Assembly (NCBI RefSeq): GCF_000190475.1
Contig: NZ_AEWH01000046.1
Location: forward strand, 1-64,000
DNA from: Ornithinibacillus scapharcae TW25
GTDB taxonomy: Bacteria > Bacillota > Bacilli > Bacillales > Amphibacillaceae
Direction of reading: 5' to 3'
DNA: 64,000 nt
Of the stretch, positions 55,698-64,000 are shown one piece after another (the stretch's first letter is position 1; each line of letters opens with the position of its first letter). Both the position numbers and the translations under genes were made by a program. Under the pieces are notes generated by a model. The model was not told the origin of the DNA. It saw only the letters and a program-made list of their open reading frames with translations, and ran no database searches.

Positions 55698-57326
55698 TTA
55701 TTTATCCTCTAAAATAGCCTCAGCGATGTTTACTGCGTGGTCACCTATGCGCTCTAGGTTAGAAATAATATCGACGAATACGATACCAGCAGAAACACTA
55801 CATTCACCCTCATTCATACGAATAATGTGTTTCTTACGATAAGATCGTTCCATCTTGTCAATCTCATCTTCTTTTTGCATAACAGCAAGTGCCTCTTCAC
55901 GATTTCCTGTTTCAAGTGCTTTAACAGCTTGTTTAACAGTCGACATCGTCAAGTCAAACATATTATTTAAATCTTCTTGTGCCTTATCGGTAATGACTAC
56001 TTTATTCGAGATCTTGTAATCGATCAATTCGACAATATTTTCAAAGTGATCTCCGATTCTTTCTATGTCTCGAACAGTATCCATTAGCATCGTATGCTTT
56101 TCACTTTCAAACTCCGATAGTGAACCACCGGATATATGGATTAGATAGTCCGTTATACTACGGTCTAAACTATTTAATGCACCTTCAATTTGCATTGCCA
56201 TATCTGCATGCTTTGTTTGGTTCGTAGTTAAGTATGAATTTGTTTCTTCCAGGCCTTGATGTGCATATTCACCCATACGAATGATTTCAGCCTTCGCTTG
56301 ATCTAAAGCTAATGCTGAAGATTGCTGAATAAAGATAGGATCTAAATGCTGTGGCTTGTATTCAATAGTTGTATCTTTTCCAGGTACCAATTTAGTTACT
56401 AGCCAAGCTAATGCTCCAATGAATGGGAATTGAATAATTGTATTAAATATATTGAAGCTTCCGTGTGCAAACGCAATAGTCATTTCTTCATTTAACGAAA
56501 GTTGATCTTGTAATAGTTGAACAAATTTTGTGAAAAATGGCAGCAAGAACAAAAATATTGTTGTCCCCACTAAGTTAAATGTAACATGTACAGCTGCCGC
56601 ACGTCTTGCTGCAACAGATGCACCCAATGCAGCTAATACAGCTGTAATGGTTGTACCAATGTTATCACCAAATAAGACAGGTAGAGCGGCTTGTAAATTA
56701 ATTGCCCCTTCTGCATACAATCCTTGTAAGATTCCAATTGTTGCACTAGAACTTTGAACAATGACAGTAAATAACGTACCAACCACTACACCTAATATGG
56801 AATGATCACTCATATTTAGTGTTAATTCTTGAAACGCTTCTAGTGTACGTAATGGCTTCATTCCACTACTCATTAATTCTAATCCAAAGAATAATGCACC
56901 AAAGCCAAATACTGCTTGTCCCACCGCTGTGACCTTCTGATGTTTAAAGAAGAATATCAGGAAGGCTCCAACTGCTAAAATTGGTAATGCATAAGCACCT
57001 AGATCAATACCAATAATGAATGCCGTGACAGTAGTACCAATATTCGCACCCATGATAACACCAATAGCTTGTCTAAGTGTCATAAAACCTGCATTTACTA
57101 GACCTACCGTTAGGACAGTAGTACCGGAACTACTTTGAATTAATACAGTCACGATAATACCAGCAAGTACACCTAAAAATGGATTACTTGTGAATCTGTC
57201 TAATATATCCCTTAAACGATCGCCCGCTGATTTTTGTAGTCCATCACCCATAAATTTAATACCTAATAGAAAAATACCTAAACCACCGATGAATTCAAAA
57301 ATCAGTTTTTGAACATCTATTTCCAA
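55698..57326 (-). CDS. Na/Pi cotransporter family protein with PhoU domain
   Basis: A 542-residue protein if TTG 57326 is the start (preceded by AGGGGTGA); a longer frame opens at 57362. Two inverted NptA-type repeats with QSSSGTTVLTVGLVNAG and QSSSATIGILQGLY are the signature substrate segments. The C-terminal 190 residues form a PhoU-like helical domain with RDIERIGDHFENIVEL and ISNLERIGDHAVNIAE. Likely phosphate uptake or export coupled to sodium. Corresponds to the yqeW family of B. subtilis. Confidence 0.88.
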   Translation of the reverse strand: MEIDVQKLIFEFIGGLGIFLLGIKFMGDGLQKSAGDRLRDILDRFTSNPFLGVLAGIIVTVLIQSSSGTTVLTVGLVNAGFMTLRQAIGVIMGANIGTTVTAFIIGIDLGAYALPILAVGAFLIFFFKHQKVTAVGQAVFGFGALFFGLELMSSGMKPLRTLEAFQELTLNMSDHSILGVVVGTLFTVIVQSSSATIGILQGLYAEGAINLQAALPVLFGDNIGTTITAVLAALGASVAARRAAAVHVTFNLVGTTIFLFLLPFFTKFVQLLQDQLSLNEEMTIAFAHGSFNIFNTIIQFPFIGALAWLVTKLVPGKDTTIEYKPQHLDPIFIQQSSALALDQAKAEIIRMGEYAHQGLEETNSYLTTNQTKHADMAMQIEGALNSLDRSITDYLIHISGGSLSEFESEKHTMLMDTVRDIERIGDHFENIVELIDYKISNKVVITDKAQEDLNNMFDLTMSTVKQAVKALETGNREEALAVMQKEDEIDKMERSYRKKHIIRMNEGECSVSAGIVFVDIISNLERIGDHAVNIAEAILEDK

Positions 57327-57483
57327 TGGATCTTCACCCCTAAATATTATTTGTATTAGCACACCTTAACCATTATTGTAGAATATTTCTAGTTTGTAAA
57401 GTAATTATTAAATTCTTTACATAAAATTTACAATCATACAGACACGAATGTAATGATATTTATAATAGACTTATTGTGTGTCA

Positions 57484-57525
57484 AAATAAAAAAAATAACC
57501 CTACGTACGCGTTAGGGTTATTTTG
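57484..57525 (-). terminator. Terminator of the nfeD gene
   Basis: AAAATAACCCTA/TAGGGTTATTTT hairpin with a T run on the minus strand, overlapping the gene's last codons. Confidence 0.8.
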
Positions 57526-58144
57526 GTTCTACAAGTATTTTGGTTCCATCTACTTGGGTTATTGTAATTTCGGTTCCTTTAGGTATCCACTGTCCATTAG
57601 AAACAGCACTATAATCTCTTGTGCCAACACGAATCGTCCCTACCGGACGCATGTCATTTAGCGTAATACCTTCTTGATTTAGCAATGCACGGTATTCATC
57701 ATTTAATGAATTATAGCCTGCCTCACTAGTTAATTGATCTTTTAGCGTAATTTTATTCCACATTTCTCTTCTCTTAAATACCTTAAGAAACAATAAAGAC
57801 AATCCTCCACCAAGTAATACGCCTAGTACGGCATATAGACCTGCGGCAATGTTTGGAGCCGGTAAGGCAACTGCAGCCAACATACTAGCTGCACCAATGG
57901 TTGCCAGTGTTCCATCATTTAGTACTTTACCATCGATTATAATTAAAAGGATTCCAATAAAATATATCGCAAGCATAAGTATAAGGGAGTTTGTTTCTAA
58001 ATATACTGTGAAATAAACGGTAATAAATCCAATACCTAATAAAGCAAATATACCTCGCATATTAACTAGGACTTCACCTAGTAAAAATAACGTACCTAAT
58101 CCTGTAATGACTAATGCAATCCATTCTTGAGAAAATATTTCCAT
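57518..58144 (-). CDS. NfeD family membrane protein
   Basis: A 208-residue protein with four membrane segments (to about residue 125) and a C-terminal OB-fold domain with MRPVGTIRVGTRDYSAVSNG and KGTEITITQVDGTKILVEP. NfeD proteins act with flotillin or SPFH partners in membrane organisation. No flotillin gene is adjacent in the window. Confidence 0.87.
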   Translation of the reverse strand: MEIFSQEWIALVITGLGTLFLLGEVLVNMRGIFALLGIGFITVYFTVYLETNSLILMLAIYFIGILLIIIDGKVLNDGTLATIGAASMLAAVALPAPNIAAGLYAVLGVLLGGGLSLLFLKVFKRREMWNKITLKDQLTSEAGYNSLNDEYRALLNQEGITLNDMRPVGTIRVGTRDYSAVSNGQWIPKGTEITITQVDGTKILVEPK

Positions 58145-58225
58145 TCTTACTCTTCTCCCTCTCGCTAGTTTCTTACTTTATATACGTATGATTGTAAAAA
58201 ATGGTTTCATATTAAGGAGTATACC

Positions 58226-58546
58226 ATGAAAAAAATAATTATCTCTATTCTCATTGTATTACTCATGGTGAGTATCTATAAAGACTTAACAGCAGGCACT
58301 AATTTCTCAAACATTAACCAAAAAGAAAACAAGCAACCATTCCATTCTAATATTTCTCAACAATTTAGTCCGATAAAAGTTAAAATAGAACAAGGAGATA
58401 CATTAATTACCATCATAGAGCGACTAAATCCCAGTTTAAATGAGTTAAATATGGATCAAATTGTTGAAGATTTTCGTTATCTAAATCCTACTGTAGATCC
58501 TAACCAACTGCAAATAAACCGCTTCTATTTCTTCCCACAGTACTAA
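58226..58546 (+). CDS. yqfZ: LysM-like small exported protein (YqfZ type)
   Basis: A 106-residue protein with an N-terminal helix and a C-terminal QGDTLITIIERLN...YLNPTVDPNQLQINRFYFFP, the shape of a single LysM domain. Corresponds by size and position to B. subtilis YqfZ. It may bind peptidoglycan or spore cortex (inference). Confidence 0.75.
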   Translation: MKKIIISILIVLLMVSIYKDLTAGTNFSNINQKENKQPFHSNISQQFSPIKVKIEQGDTLITIIERLNPSLNELNMDQIVEDFRYLNPTVDPNQLQINRFYFFPQY

Positions 58547-58565
58547 AAAAGGATTCAATCAAAAA

Positions 58566-58591
58566 AGAGGCTAGGTCCCTACCTAGCCTCT
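58566..58591. terminator. Terminator between yqfZ and yqfX
   Basis: AGAGGCTAGGT/ACCTAGCCTCT stem between converging genes. Confidence 0.85.
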
Positions 58592-58595
58592 ATGG

Positions 58596-58973
58596 TTAAA
58601 CAAACGGTAATATAAATAGTGTAATTATGATTGAAGCTGCTCCGGCAACAATTGCAATATTACCAAGTGTATTAGCATGGCGATTTCGAGCGATAAATCC
58701 AACGATAATCCCCGCACCTCCTAAAAGGATTGGTGCCCAGAAGAAAGATGCAATAGATAATGCTAAAGCAATCCACCCAACTGAGGTATTTGCTTTTTCT
58801 GCATCATCATCAATCGTTACACTTCTTCTATAATCATCTGCAGTTAATTCTGCTGCAGTTTCTTCATCACCACGACTACTAAATATGCCATCCGTATGTC
58901 TCGAGGTATAGTAGTCCTCTTCACCATGCTTGGGAGCATTTTCAACGTCATTTGTACGATTCTTATCGTCCAT
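58596..58973 (-). CDS. yqfX: YqfX-like membrane protein
   Basis: A 125-residue protein from ATG 58973 (AAGGAGGTC site). An acidic N-terminal half (NDVENAPKHGEEDYYTSRHT) precedes a two-helix membrane domain with ALSIASFFWAPILLGGAGII and GFIARNRHANTLGNIAI, similar to DUF4190-type hairpins. Function unknown. Confidence 0.75.
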   Translation of the reverse strand: MDDKNRTNDVENAPKHGEEDYYTSRHTDGIFSSRGDEETAAELTADDYRRSVTIDDDAEKANTSVGWIALALSIASFFWAPILLGGAGIIVGFIARNRHANTLGNIAIVAGAASIIITLFILPFV

Positions 58974-59148
58974 AATTGACCTCCTTCTATAAATGATGAG
59001 GTGCAACTATAGTTTATGTCGTTCTTGAAAAACTATAATGTTACATTTTACCATTAGGATGTTGACCTATTTTTTCCTATGATAATAAAAACAAGTTGAT
59101 ATTCTGAACTCTTACGCATATAGTGAAAACGAAAAGGAGTTGTTCTAT

Positions 59149-59433
59149 ATGTCATTATTCATTAAACAAATCATTTTGAATAAAATGAGACAAATCACAC
59201 CAGAAGATGTGTATTCGAATGCAAATCAATATGGTTTTACTATAACGAAAAATCAGGCTGTGGAAATATCTAATTACGTTAGAAAGAATCGAGTAAATCC
59301 GTTTAATAAGAGGGATCGGGAAAAGATGTTATACGACTTGAGTCAAATAACAGACCAAGAAACCGCAATGAAGGCCAATCAATTATTTAATGAACTGATT
59401 AAATCATATGGCCTAGAGCATTTATTAGAATAA
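59149..59433 (+). CDS. yqfT: DUF2624 protein YqfT
   Basis: A 94-residue helical cytoplasmic protein from ATG 59149 (AAGGAG site): IKQIILNKMRQITPEDVY, QYGFTITKNQAVEISNYV and VNPFNKRDREKML. Function unknown; conserved next to nfo. Confidence 0.85.
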   Translation: MSLFIKQIILNKMRQITPEDVYSNANQYGFTITKNQAVEISNYVRKNRVNPFNKRDREKMLYDLSQITDQETAMKANQLFNELIKSYGLEHLLE

Positions 59434-59462
59434 AAAACCTCAGCTGGCACTGAGGTTTTTTT
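59433..59462. terminator. Terminator between yqfT and nfo
   Basis: AAAAAACCTCAG/CTGAGGTTTTTTT stem between converging genes. Confidence 0.9.
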
Positions 59463-59465
59463 AGG

Positions 59466-60359
59466 TTATTGGTTGATAATTAAATCTTGGAGATCTGGTT
59501 TAAAGGTTCCATTTTTAATCATTTCAATTTCAAATCTATATGGAGGTTTTTTGTCCTTTTTATCCAATCCAACATAAGGAGTTTCCAATATTTTAGGTAA
59601 TTCCGTTAATTGTGGGTGATGGATGATATAGTGCAGGGCATCAAATCCTATATGACCAAATCCAATGTTTTCGTGACGATCTTTGTGAGCACCACGTTCA
59701 TTTTTGGAATCATTCACATGGACAACTTTTATGCGTTCAACACCAATTATCTTATCAAACTCATTCAATACACCATCAAAATCATTGACAATATCATATC
59801 CTGCATCGTGAACATGGCATGTATCGAAACATACAGATAGCTTTTCATTTCGTGTTACACCTTCGATAATTTGAGCAATTTCTTCAAATGTTCTTCCAAT
59901 CTCCGAGCCCTTACCGGCCATCGTTTCTAAAGCAATTTGTACCTGTTGTTCTCTCTCTAACACTTCATTTAGACCTTCGATAATTTTCTTGATCCCATCT
60001 TCTGGACCAGCACCAACATGTGCGCCTGGATGAAGTACGATTTGTTTTGCACCTATTGCTTCCGTTCTTTCAATTTCTTTCCTTAAGAAATTTACTCCGA
60101 GTTCAAACGTTTCCGGCTTGGTTGTATTACCGATATTGATGATATAAGGAGCATGAACTACAATATCCGTAATCCCATTCGCCTTCATATGGTCCAAACC
60201 CGCTTCAATATTCAATTCTTCGATAGGTTTTCTTCTTGTATTTTGTGGTGCACCTGTATAAATCATAAACGTATTCGCACCATATGAAACGGCTTCTTCA
60301 CTCGAAGCCAGTAACATCTTCTTACCACTCATTGATACATGAGAGCCAATTTTTAACAT
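59466..60359 (-). CDS. nfo: Deoxyribonuclease IV (AP endonuclease)
   Basis: A 297-residue AP endonuclease family 2 enzyme (ATG 60359; a second ATG is one codon upstream). Zinc ligands appear in [57 protein letters not shown] and ILETPYVG. It cuts DNA at abasic sites in base-excision repair. 16 bases separate it from cshB. Confidence 0.97.
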   Translation of the reverse strand: MLKIGSHVSMSGKKMLLASSEEAVSYGANTFMIYTGAPQNTRRKPIEELNIEAGLDHMKANGITDIVVHAPYIINIGNTTKPETFELGVNFLRKEIERTEAIGAKQIVLHPGAHVGAGPEDGIKKIIEGLNEVLEREQQVQIALETMAGKGSEIGRTFEEIAQIIEGVTRNEKLSVCFDTCHVHDAGYDIVNDFDGVLNEFDKIIGVERIKVVHVNDSKNERGAHKDRHENIGFGHIGFDALHYIIHHPQLTELPKILETPYVGLDKKDKKPPYRFEIEMIKNGTFKPDLQDLIINQ

Positions 60360-60374
60360 CATTTCTTCCCCCGT

Positions 60375-61682
60375 TTATTTCTTTTTCGTTTTCTTCACTA
60401 GTCTTCTTTTAATGGATTCTTGTTGCCTTTTCATTTTCTTTTTATACCCTGGTTTTACCTTCTTAGGTTTCCGTACTTGTTTCCATGCTTCTTTTTCAAA
60501 AGTGGTAGTAGTTTTTGTTCGAAGATTACGCTCATTCCAAGCTTTTGCATCCTTCCACTCACCGTTCTTTACATCATAGAAAACAAATTCAAGGCCTTTT
60601 TGTTCTAGCTTTTCAATTAATTTGAGATCATCATCTTGGTATAGACTGATGGCAGTCCCTTCCATTCCAGCTCTTGCCGTTCTACCAACACGATGAATAT
60701 AAAACTCTTCTTCCTTAGGAAGTTGTGCATTAATAACATGACTTACACCTTTAATATCAATTCCACGTGATGCCAAATCAGTAGCAACAATATATTGATA
60801 TTTTAGGCTTTGAATCTCTTTCAGTATTCTCTTTCTTTCTCTTGGTGCTAGTCCACCATGAATAATCCCCACATTTAATCCCTTATCTAACAATCCCTCA
60901 TGGAGCTTGTCCGCATTTTCCTTCCCATTCGTAAATATTATTGCTAAGTAAGGATTTATCGCCTGAGAGATTTGTTGAATAATCTCCACTTCGTCCCGAT
61001 GCTTTACGGCGATTAGACGGTGCTCCATCGTTTCCGGTGATAATTCACTCGCAATTTTAACATGTATAGGATTCTCCAAATACTTTTTAAAGAAATGCTC
61101 TAAACGCTGAGGAATAGTGGCAGAAAAGACCATAAGTTGTATATCTCGCTTAGAACGAACTAATAATTGATCGACATCATTAATAAATCCTAGATCAAGC
61201 ATTAGATCTGCTTCATCTATGACAAAGGAGTTGGCACTATAAATCGATAGCGCTTCTTCTTTCACAATATCCAATATACGCCCTGGTGTTCCCACGATGA
61301 TATGTGGGGGTTCCTTTAATTTATCCATCATTTTTTGTTTATCAGTTCCACCTACTAAGAGCTTTGCTTTCCATTCATTTTCTTTACCAGCTAGTTTAAT
61401 TATTTTTTTCACTTCATCATAAAGCTGTGTTGCCAGTTCTCTTGTCGGTGCAGTGATAACACATTGTACCTCATTTATATCTTCATTCAGTTGATTAAAG
61501 ATGGGTAAAAGAAATGAATGAGTCTTACCGGAACCTGTATGGGATTGACCAATAACACTTTTCCCTTTATGTACATGGGGAATGACCTTCGATTGTATTT
61601 CAGTGGGTTGCTTGAACCCCAACTTTTCAATAACATCTATCATTACAGGTTTAAACGAAAATTCTTTAAATGATTTATTCAT
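60375..61682 (-). CDS. cshB: DEAD-box RNA helicase CshB
   Basis: A 435-residue helicase: Q-motif region FKPVMIDVIEKLGFKQPTEI, motif I SHTGSGKT, II VIDEADLM, III FSATIPQ, IV-V ATDLASRGIDIKG, VI HRVGRTARAG, and a Lys/Arg-rich tail. It unwinds structured RNA in ribosome assembly and cold adaptation. In B. subtilis ispH and yqfQ lie between this gene and yqfO; they are absent here. Confidence 0.94.
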   Translation of the reverse strand: MNKSFKEFSFKPVMIDVIEKLGFKQPTEIQSKVIPHVHKGKSVIGQSHTGSGKTHSFLLPIFNQLNEDINEVQCVITAPTRELATQLYDEVKKIIKLAGKENEWKAKLLVGGTDKQKMMDKLKEPPHIIVGTPGRILDIVKEEALSIYSANSFVIDEADLMLDLGFINDVDQLLVRSKRDIQLMVFSATIPQRLEHFFKKYLENPIHVKIASELSPETMEHRLIAVKHRDEVEIIQQISQAINPYLAIIFTNGKENADKLHEGLLDKGLNVGIIHGGLAPRERKRILKEIQSLKYQYIVATDLASRGIDIKGVSHVINAQLPKEEEFYIHRVGRTARAGMEGTAISLYQDDDLKLIEKLEQKGLEFVFYDVKNGEWKDAKAWNERNLRTKTTTTFEKEAWKQVRKPKKVKPGYKKKMKRQQESIKRRLVKKTKKK

Positions 61683-61834
61683 GTGATTTCTCCTTTTGTG
61701 TCAAATTACCGGGTAATTATCTCTTACACGTTATGCTTGTAAGAGGCAGTAGAATATAAAACCCTTCAGAATATAAGAATTTCTGTGGGGAGGAGCCAAA
61801 CCCCACATTTGAAGTTTGACTTTCTAGTATAAAC

Positions 61835-62956
61835 TTATAAATATTGAAACGGATCGGTGTTCGTTTCTGATTCGATCACTTCTATCTCAAAAGAGAGATT
61901 CGCTAGGTTATCTTCTAAATACTCTTTGGTTCCTGATTTCATAATTTGTTCTATATAATGTCCAGCATCGATAACTGGTATCCCCATTTCGATAGCATCC
62001 TGTGCAAAGTGAAAACTGACATCACCAGTAATGTAAACATCAGCTTTTTGAATAAGCGCAGATTGTATATATTTTTCCCCACTACCACCTACTACAGCTA
62101 TACGTTTCACTTTCTTGTCTAGATTACCTGAAACCCTAACATGTTCTATTTTAAAAGCTTCCTTTACATACTGTACAAAAGACTTTAGTGACATGGGTTG
62201 CTCTAGTGTACCAATACGTCCCAATCCATATTGATTACCTTTATTTTGTAAGGGAATGATGTCATAAGCAACTTCCTCATAGGGATGAGCATTGATGACT
62301 CCACTAACTACATTTTGTAAGATTGACTCTTGAACAATCGTTTCTACCTTAATCTCGTTAACATGCTCCACTGTATGAACTTCTCCAATAAAGGGTTTCG
62401 CCCCTTCTAATGGCAAGAATGTCCCAGTCCCTTTTGTTTGGAAGGTACAATGACTATAATTACCAAGATGACCAGCTCCATGTTTTGCTAAGGCATTTGT
62501 TATAGCTTGAATATGTGACTCAGGTACAAAAACAGCAAGCTTGTACAATTTTTCATCCTGAAAATCTACTAGGCTTTTTCGGTTATTCAAAGATAATAAA
62601 TCTGCTAACATATCATTGACACCACCACTTGCAATGTCAAGATTAGTATGTGCAGCATAAACCGTGATATCATGTTGGATTAACTTTTGGATAATCTTGC
62701 CTCGGAAATGATCTGTATTAATTTGTTTCAAAGGCCTAAACAGTAATGGATGATGTGCAATAATTAAATCTACATCTTTCTTGATTGCCTCATCGGTGAC
62801 GGCTTCCGTTACATCTAGTGTAACCATAATTTTTTTAACTGGATTATTATGGGAACCAACCTGTAGCCCCACATTATCCCAGTCATAGGCTAATGATTTT
62901 GGAGCCCACGCTTCCATGATTCTAAAGATATCCGAGTTATGAATCTTTTGAGCCAT
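61835..62956 (-). CDS. yqfO: Nif3-like dinuclear metal-centre protein YqfO
   Basis: A 373-residue protein, the usual length of the Nif3 family with a PII-like insert in the middle. Metal ligands: DLIIAHHPLLFRP, VYAAHTNLD and GDVSFHFAQDA with GHYIEQ. N-terminal WDNVGLQVGS. Catalytic role is disputed, with GTP cyclohydrolase I type 2 activity proposed for some members. Overlaps trmK by 20 bases. Confidence 0.93.
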   Translation of the reverse strand: MAQKIHNSDIFRIMEAWAPKSLAYDWDNVGLQVGSHNNPVKKIMVTLDVTEAVTDEAIKKDVDLIIAHHPLLFRPLKQINTDHFRGKIIQKLIQHDITVYAAHTNLDIASGGVNDMLADLLSLNNRKSLVDFQDEKLYKLAVFVPESHIQAITNALAKHGAGHLGNYSHCTFQTKGTGTFLPLEGAKPFIGEVHTVEHVNEIKVETIVQESILQNVVSGVINAHPYEEVAYDIIPLQNKGNQYGLGRIGTLEQPMSLKSFVQYVKEAFKIEHVRVSGNLDKKVKRIAVVGGSGEKYIQSALIQKADVYITGDVSFHFAQDAIEMGIPVIDAGHYIEQIMKSGTKEYLEDNLANLSFEIEVIESETNTDPFQYL

Positions 62957-63650
62957 TAGAGAGTACCTCCTCTATCCATTCCAATTGCCTAGTAAAACTA
63001 GCAATTTTTTCTTCATGCTGAACTTTTGCTTTTCTCATCTGATTTATTACTCTTTCTAACTTTTCCCTTTCGGATTTCCACTTCTGATAAAATATTGTAT
63101 CACGATTTTCCAATAAAATCGGACCAAAGAGTAATTCTTGCTCGGTTAACTTAACCAAGTCATTTACTTTGCGTCCAACAATTATTTCGTAAATATGGCC
63201 ATTTTCCTCTAGTATTACTTCATTAGTAATTTCGTAGAAGTTATCTATAAACCAACTCCGTACATTACTCTCATCAACATTCGGCTGCGCTATAATTAAT
63301 TCGGCATGTTGGAGTTTATCTTTGCCACTTTCTAATATCGAACGGATTAGAGAACCTCCCATACCGGCAATAACAACCTGGTTTACCTCATCTTGTCGTA
63401 ACACAGCTAAACCATCACCGAGTCTAACATCAATTACGTTGTTTAACTCATATTTCGTCACAGTTTCTAGTGCACTATTGTATGGACCTTCATTAACTTC
63501 ACCGGCTATTGCACGTGCCGTTTGGTCCCTTTTACAAACGTAACATGGTAAATATGCATGGTCCGATCCTATATCAGCAAAAGTTGCTCCTAAAGGTAGA
63601 TATGATGCAACTTGTAGTAAACGTTTTGACAGTTTTATGTCCTCTGTCAT
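62937..63650 (-). CDS. trmK: tRNA (adenine22-N1)-methyltransferase TrmK
   Basis: A 237-residue SAM-dependent enzyme: GATFADIGSDHAYLP is the SAM site (motif I), RLGDGLAVL motif III, AGMGGSLI, and an Asn-Val NPPY-like IAQPNVDESNVR. It methylates N1 of A22 in tRNA. C-terminal coiled-coil (residues 185-225) as in the family. Translationally coupled to yqfO. Confidence 0.94.
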   Translation of the reverse strand: MTEDIKLSKRLLQVASYLPLGATFADIGSDHAYLPCYVCKRDQTARAIAGEVNEGPYNSALETVTKYELNNVIDVRLGDGLAVLRQDEVNQVVIAGMGGSLIRSILESGKDKLQHAELIIAQPNVDESNVRSWFIDNFYEITNEVILEENGHIYEIIVGRKVNDLVKLTEQELLFGPILLENRDTIFYQKWKSEREKLERVINQMRKAKVQHEEKIASFTRQLEWIEEVLSNGSKDS

Positions 63651-63701
63651 AAGGTACCTCCATAAAATTAATAGTATTGAAAGGACAGCTTCCTGATTTT
63701 C

Positions 63702-63773
63702 TTATAAAGCAACTACTTCCGCTCTATACTTAGCACAGTGCTCTTGTCCTTCTTTTGTATAGAAATCTTCCAT
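63702..63773 (-). CDS. Possible 23-residue fragment
   Basis: Reads MEDFYTKEGQEHCAKYRAEV to a TAA at 63702. No clear ribosome site; the upstream bases belong to the cccA terminator. It looks protein-like and may be a remnant. Confidence 0.2.
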   Translation of the reverse strand: MEDFYTKEGQEHCAKYRAEVVAL

Positions 63774-63782
63774 CTTTACAAA

Positions 63783-63814
63783 AGAAAGCTTTCTGTATTA
63801 TAGCAGAAAGCTTC
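63783..63814 (-). terminator. Terminator of the cytochrome c gene
   Basis: GAAAGCTTTCTG/CAGAAAGCTTTC stem with an eight-base loop and TTTTG on the minus strand. Confidence 0.8.
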
Positions 63815-63827
63815 CCCCTTTGATTAT

Positions 63828-64000
63828 TTATTTTTTCTCACTTAACCATTTTGAAATGATTTCAATTTCTTCCGATTTAAGTGTTCCGGATTGAGGTGGC
63901 ATTTGCCCCTTACCATTCGTAATAATTTCCTTGATTTCATCTACTGATAATTCTGCACCTACTGCTGATAACGCAGGCCCCATTCCACCAGAAAGATCTG
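63828..64000 (-). CDS. cccA: Cytochrome c-550-type protein, C-terminal part (cccA)
   Basis: The last 57 codons of a gene that begins beyond the window: DLSGGMGPALSAVGAELS, then IKEIITNGKGQMPPQS and EIEIISKWLSEKK. The GxMPPxS with axial Met and the final KW.L helix are typical of monohaem cytochromes c. The CxxCH haem site is outside the window. Conserved neighbour of trmK in B. subtilis. Confidence 0.88.
   Translation of the reverse strand, partial: DLSGGMGPALSAVGAELSVDEIKEIITNGKGQMPPQSGTLKSEEIEIISKWLSEKK

Noticed and set aside
1-64000. CRISPR array
   Set aside because: No regularly spaced direct repeats were seen. The 20-bp repeat occurs three times but copies are thousands of bases apart.
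1-64000. Prophage or insertion sequence
   Set aside because: No integrase, transposase, capsid or terminase frame was recognised, and no terminal inverted repeats with target duplications were found.

Overview
The window is a low-GC, endospore-forming Bacillaceae chromosome segment. Candidate relatives are the Oceanobacillus/Virgibacillus type, inferred from gene content and order; the species cannot be named from sequence alone. About two thirds of it follows the Bacillus subtilis yqf-yqg-yqh region: cccA, trmK-yqfO, cshB, nfo, yqfT, yqfX, yqfZ, nfeD, yqeW-type phosphate transporter, sodA, yqgE, pbpA-like, phoU, rpmG, yqgN, yqgO, gluP, yqgQ-glcK, yqgS, yqgW, yqgX, yqgY, comGA-GG, yqzE, yqhG-yqhH, gcvT-gcvPA-gcvPB, yqhL, mntR and yqhO. 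A six-tRNA cluster (Asn-Met-His-Ile-Ser-Phe) sits at 54.9-55.4 kb.

Layout. 1-8.9 kb is an accessory, decaying stretch: a NUDIX hydrolase coupled to a secreted protein that runs off the edge, remnants of a VanS/VanY pair, a scrambled VOC-fold gene, a SUFU-domain pseudogene, an APH-like kinase and several small membrane proteins, with patatin (yqhO) and mntR embedded in it. 8.9-11.6 kb is an FMN-riboswitch operon holding only ribE, ribB and ribH. 11.8-18.3 kb holds a broken S9 peptidase, the B12-dependent ribonucleotide reductase nrdJ with a pair of NrdR boxes, a rhodanese and a PPOX-fold stress protein. 18.3-24.9 kb is a second accessory stretch of acetyltransferases, a YhfP-type reductase, an APH-like kinase and a WYL regulator. 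24.9-29.3 kb is the glycine cleavage operon behind a tandem glycine riboswitch, with the SNF2 pair yqhH-yqhG divergent from it. 31.7-46.2 kb carries yqzE-aroK, the complete comG competence pseudopilus operon, lipoteichoic acid synthesis, glucokinase, a SpoVAF-like germination protein and the GluP rhomboid. 46.2-54.7 kb has two class B penicillin-binding protein paralogues flanking rpmG, an MltG-like protein and phoU, then yqgE and sodA. 55-64 kb is tRNAs, phosphate transport and housekeeping RNA and DNA genes.

The strongest whole-window observation concerns reading-frame breaks. At least seven genes are interrupted by single-base indels inside short homopolymers. They include rpmG, where two such indels exactly restore a 49-residue L33, and both PBP paralogues, which both become 684 residues when corrected. 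This pattern points to assembly or sequencing indels rather than gene death. It contrasts with the SUFU, VOC and VanS/VanY remnants, which carry nonsense substitutions or truncations and look truly dead.

I found no CRISPR array, prophage or insertion sequence, and no convincing new defence system. The most unusual items are the reduced FMN-controlled rib operon, a 20-bp sequence present three times upstream of accessory genes, a displaced copy of the gcvPB 3' end, and the coupled NUDIX and secreted-protein pair.
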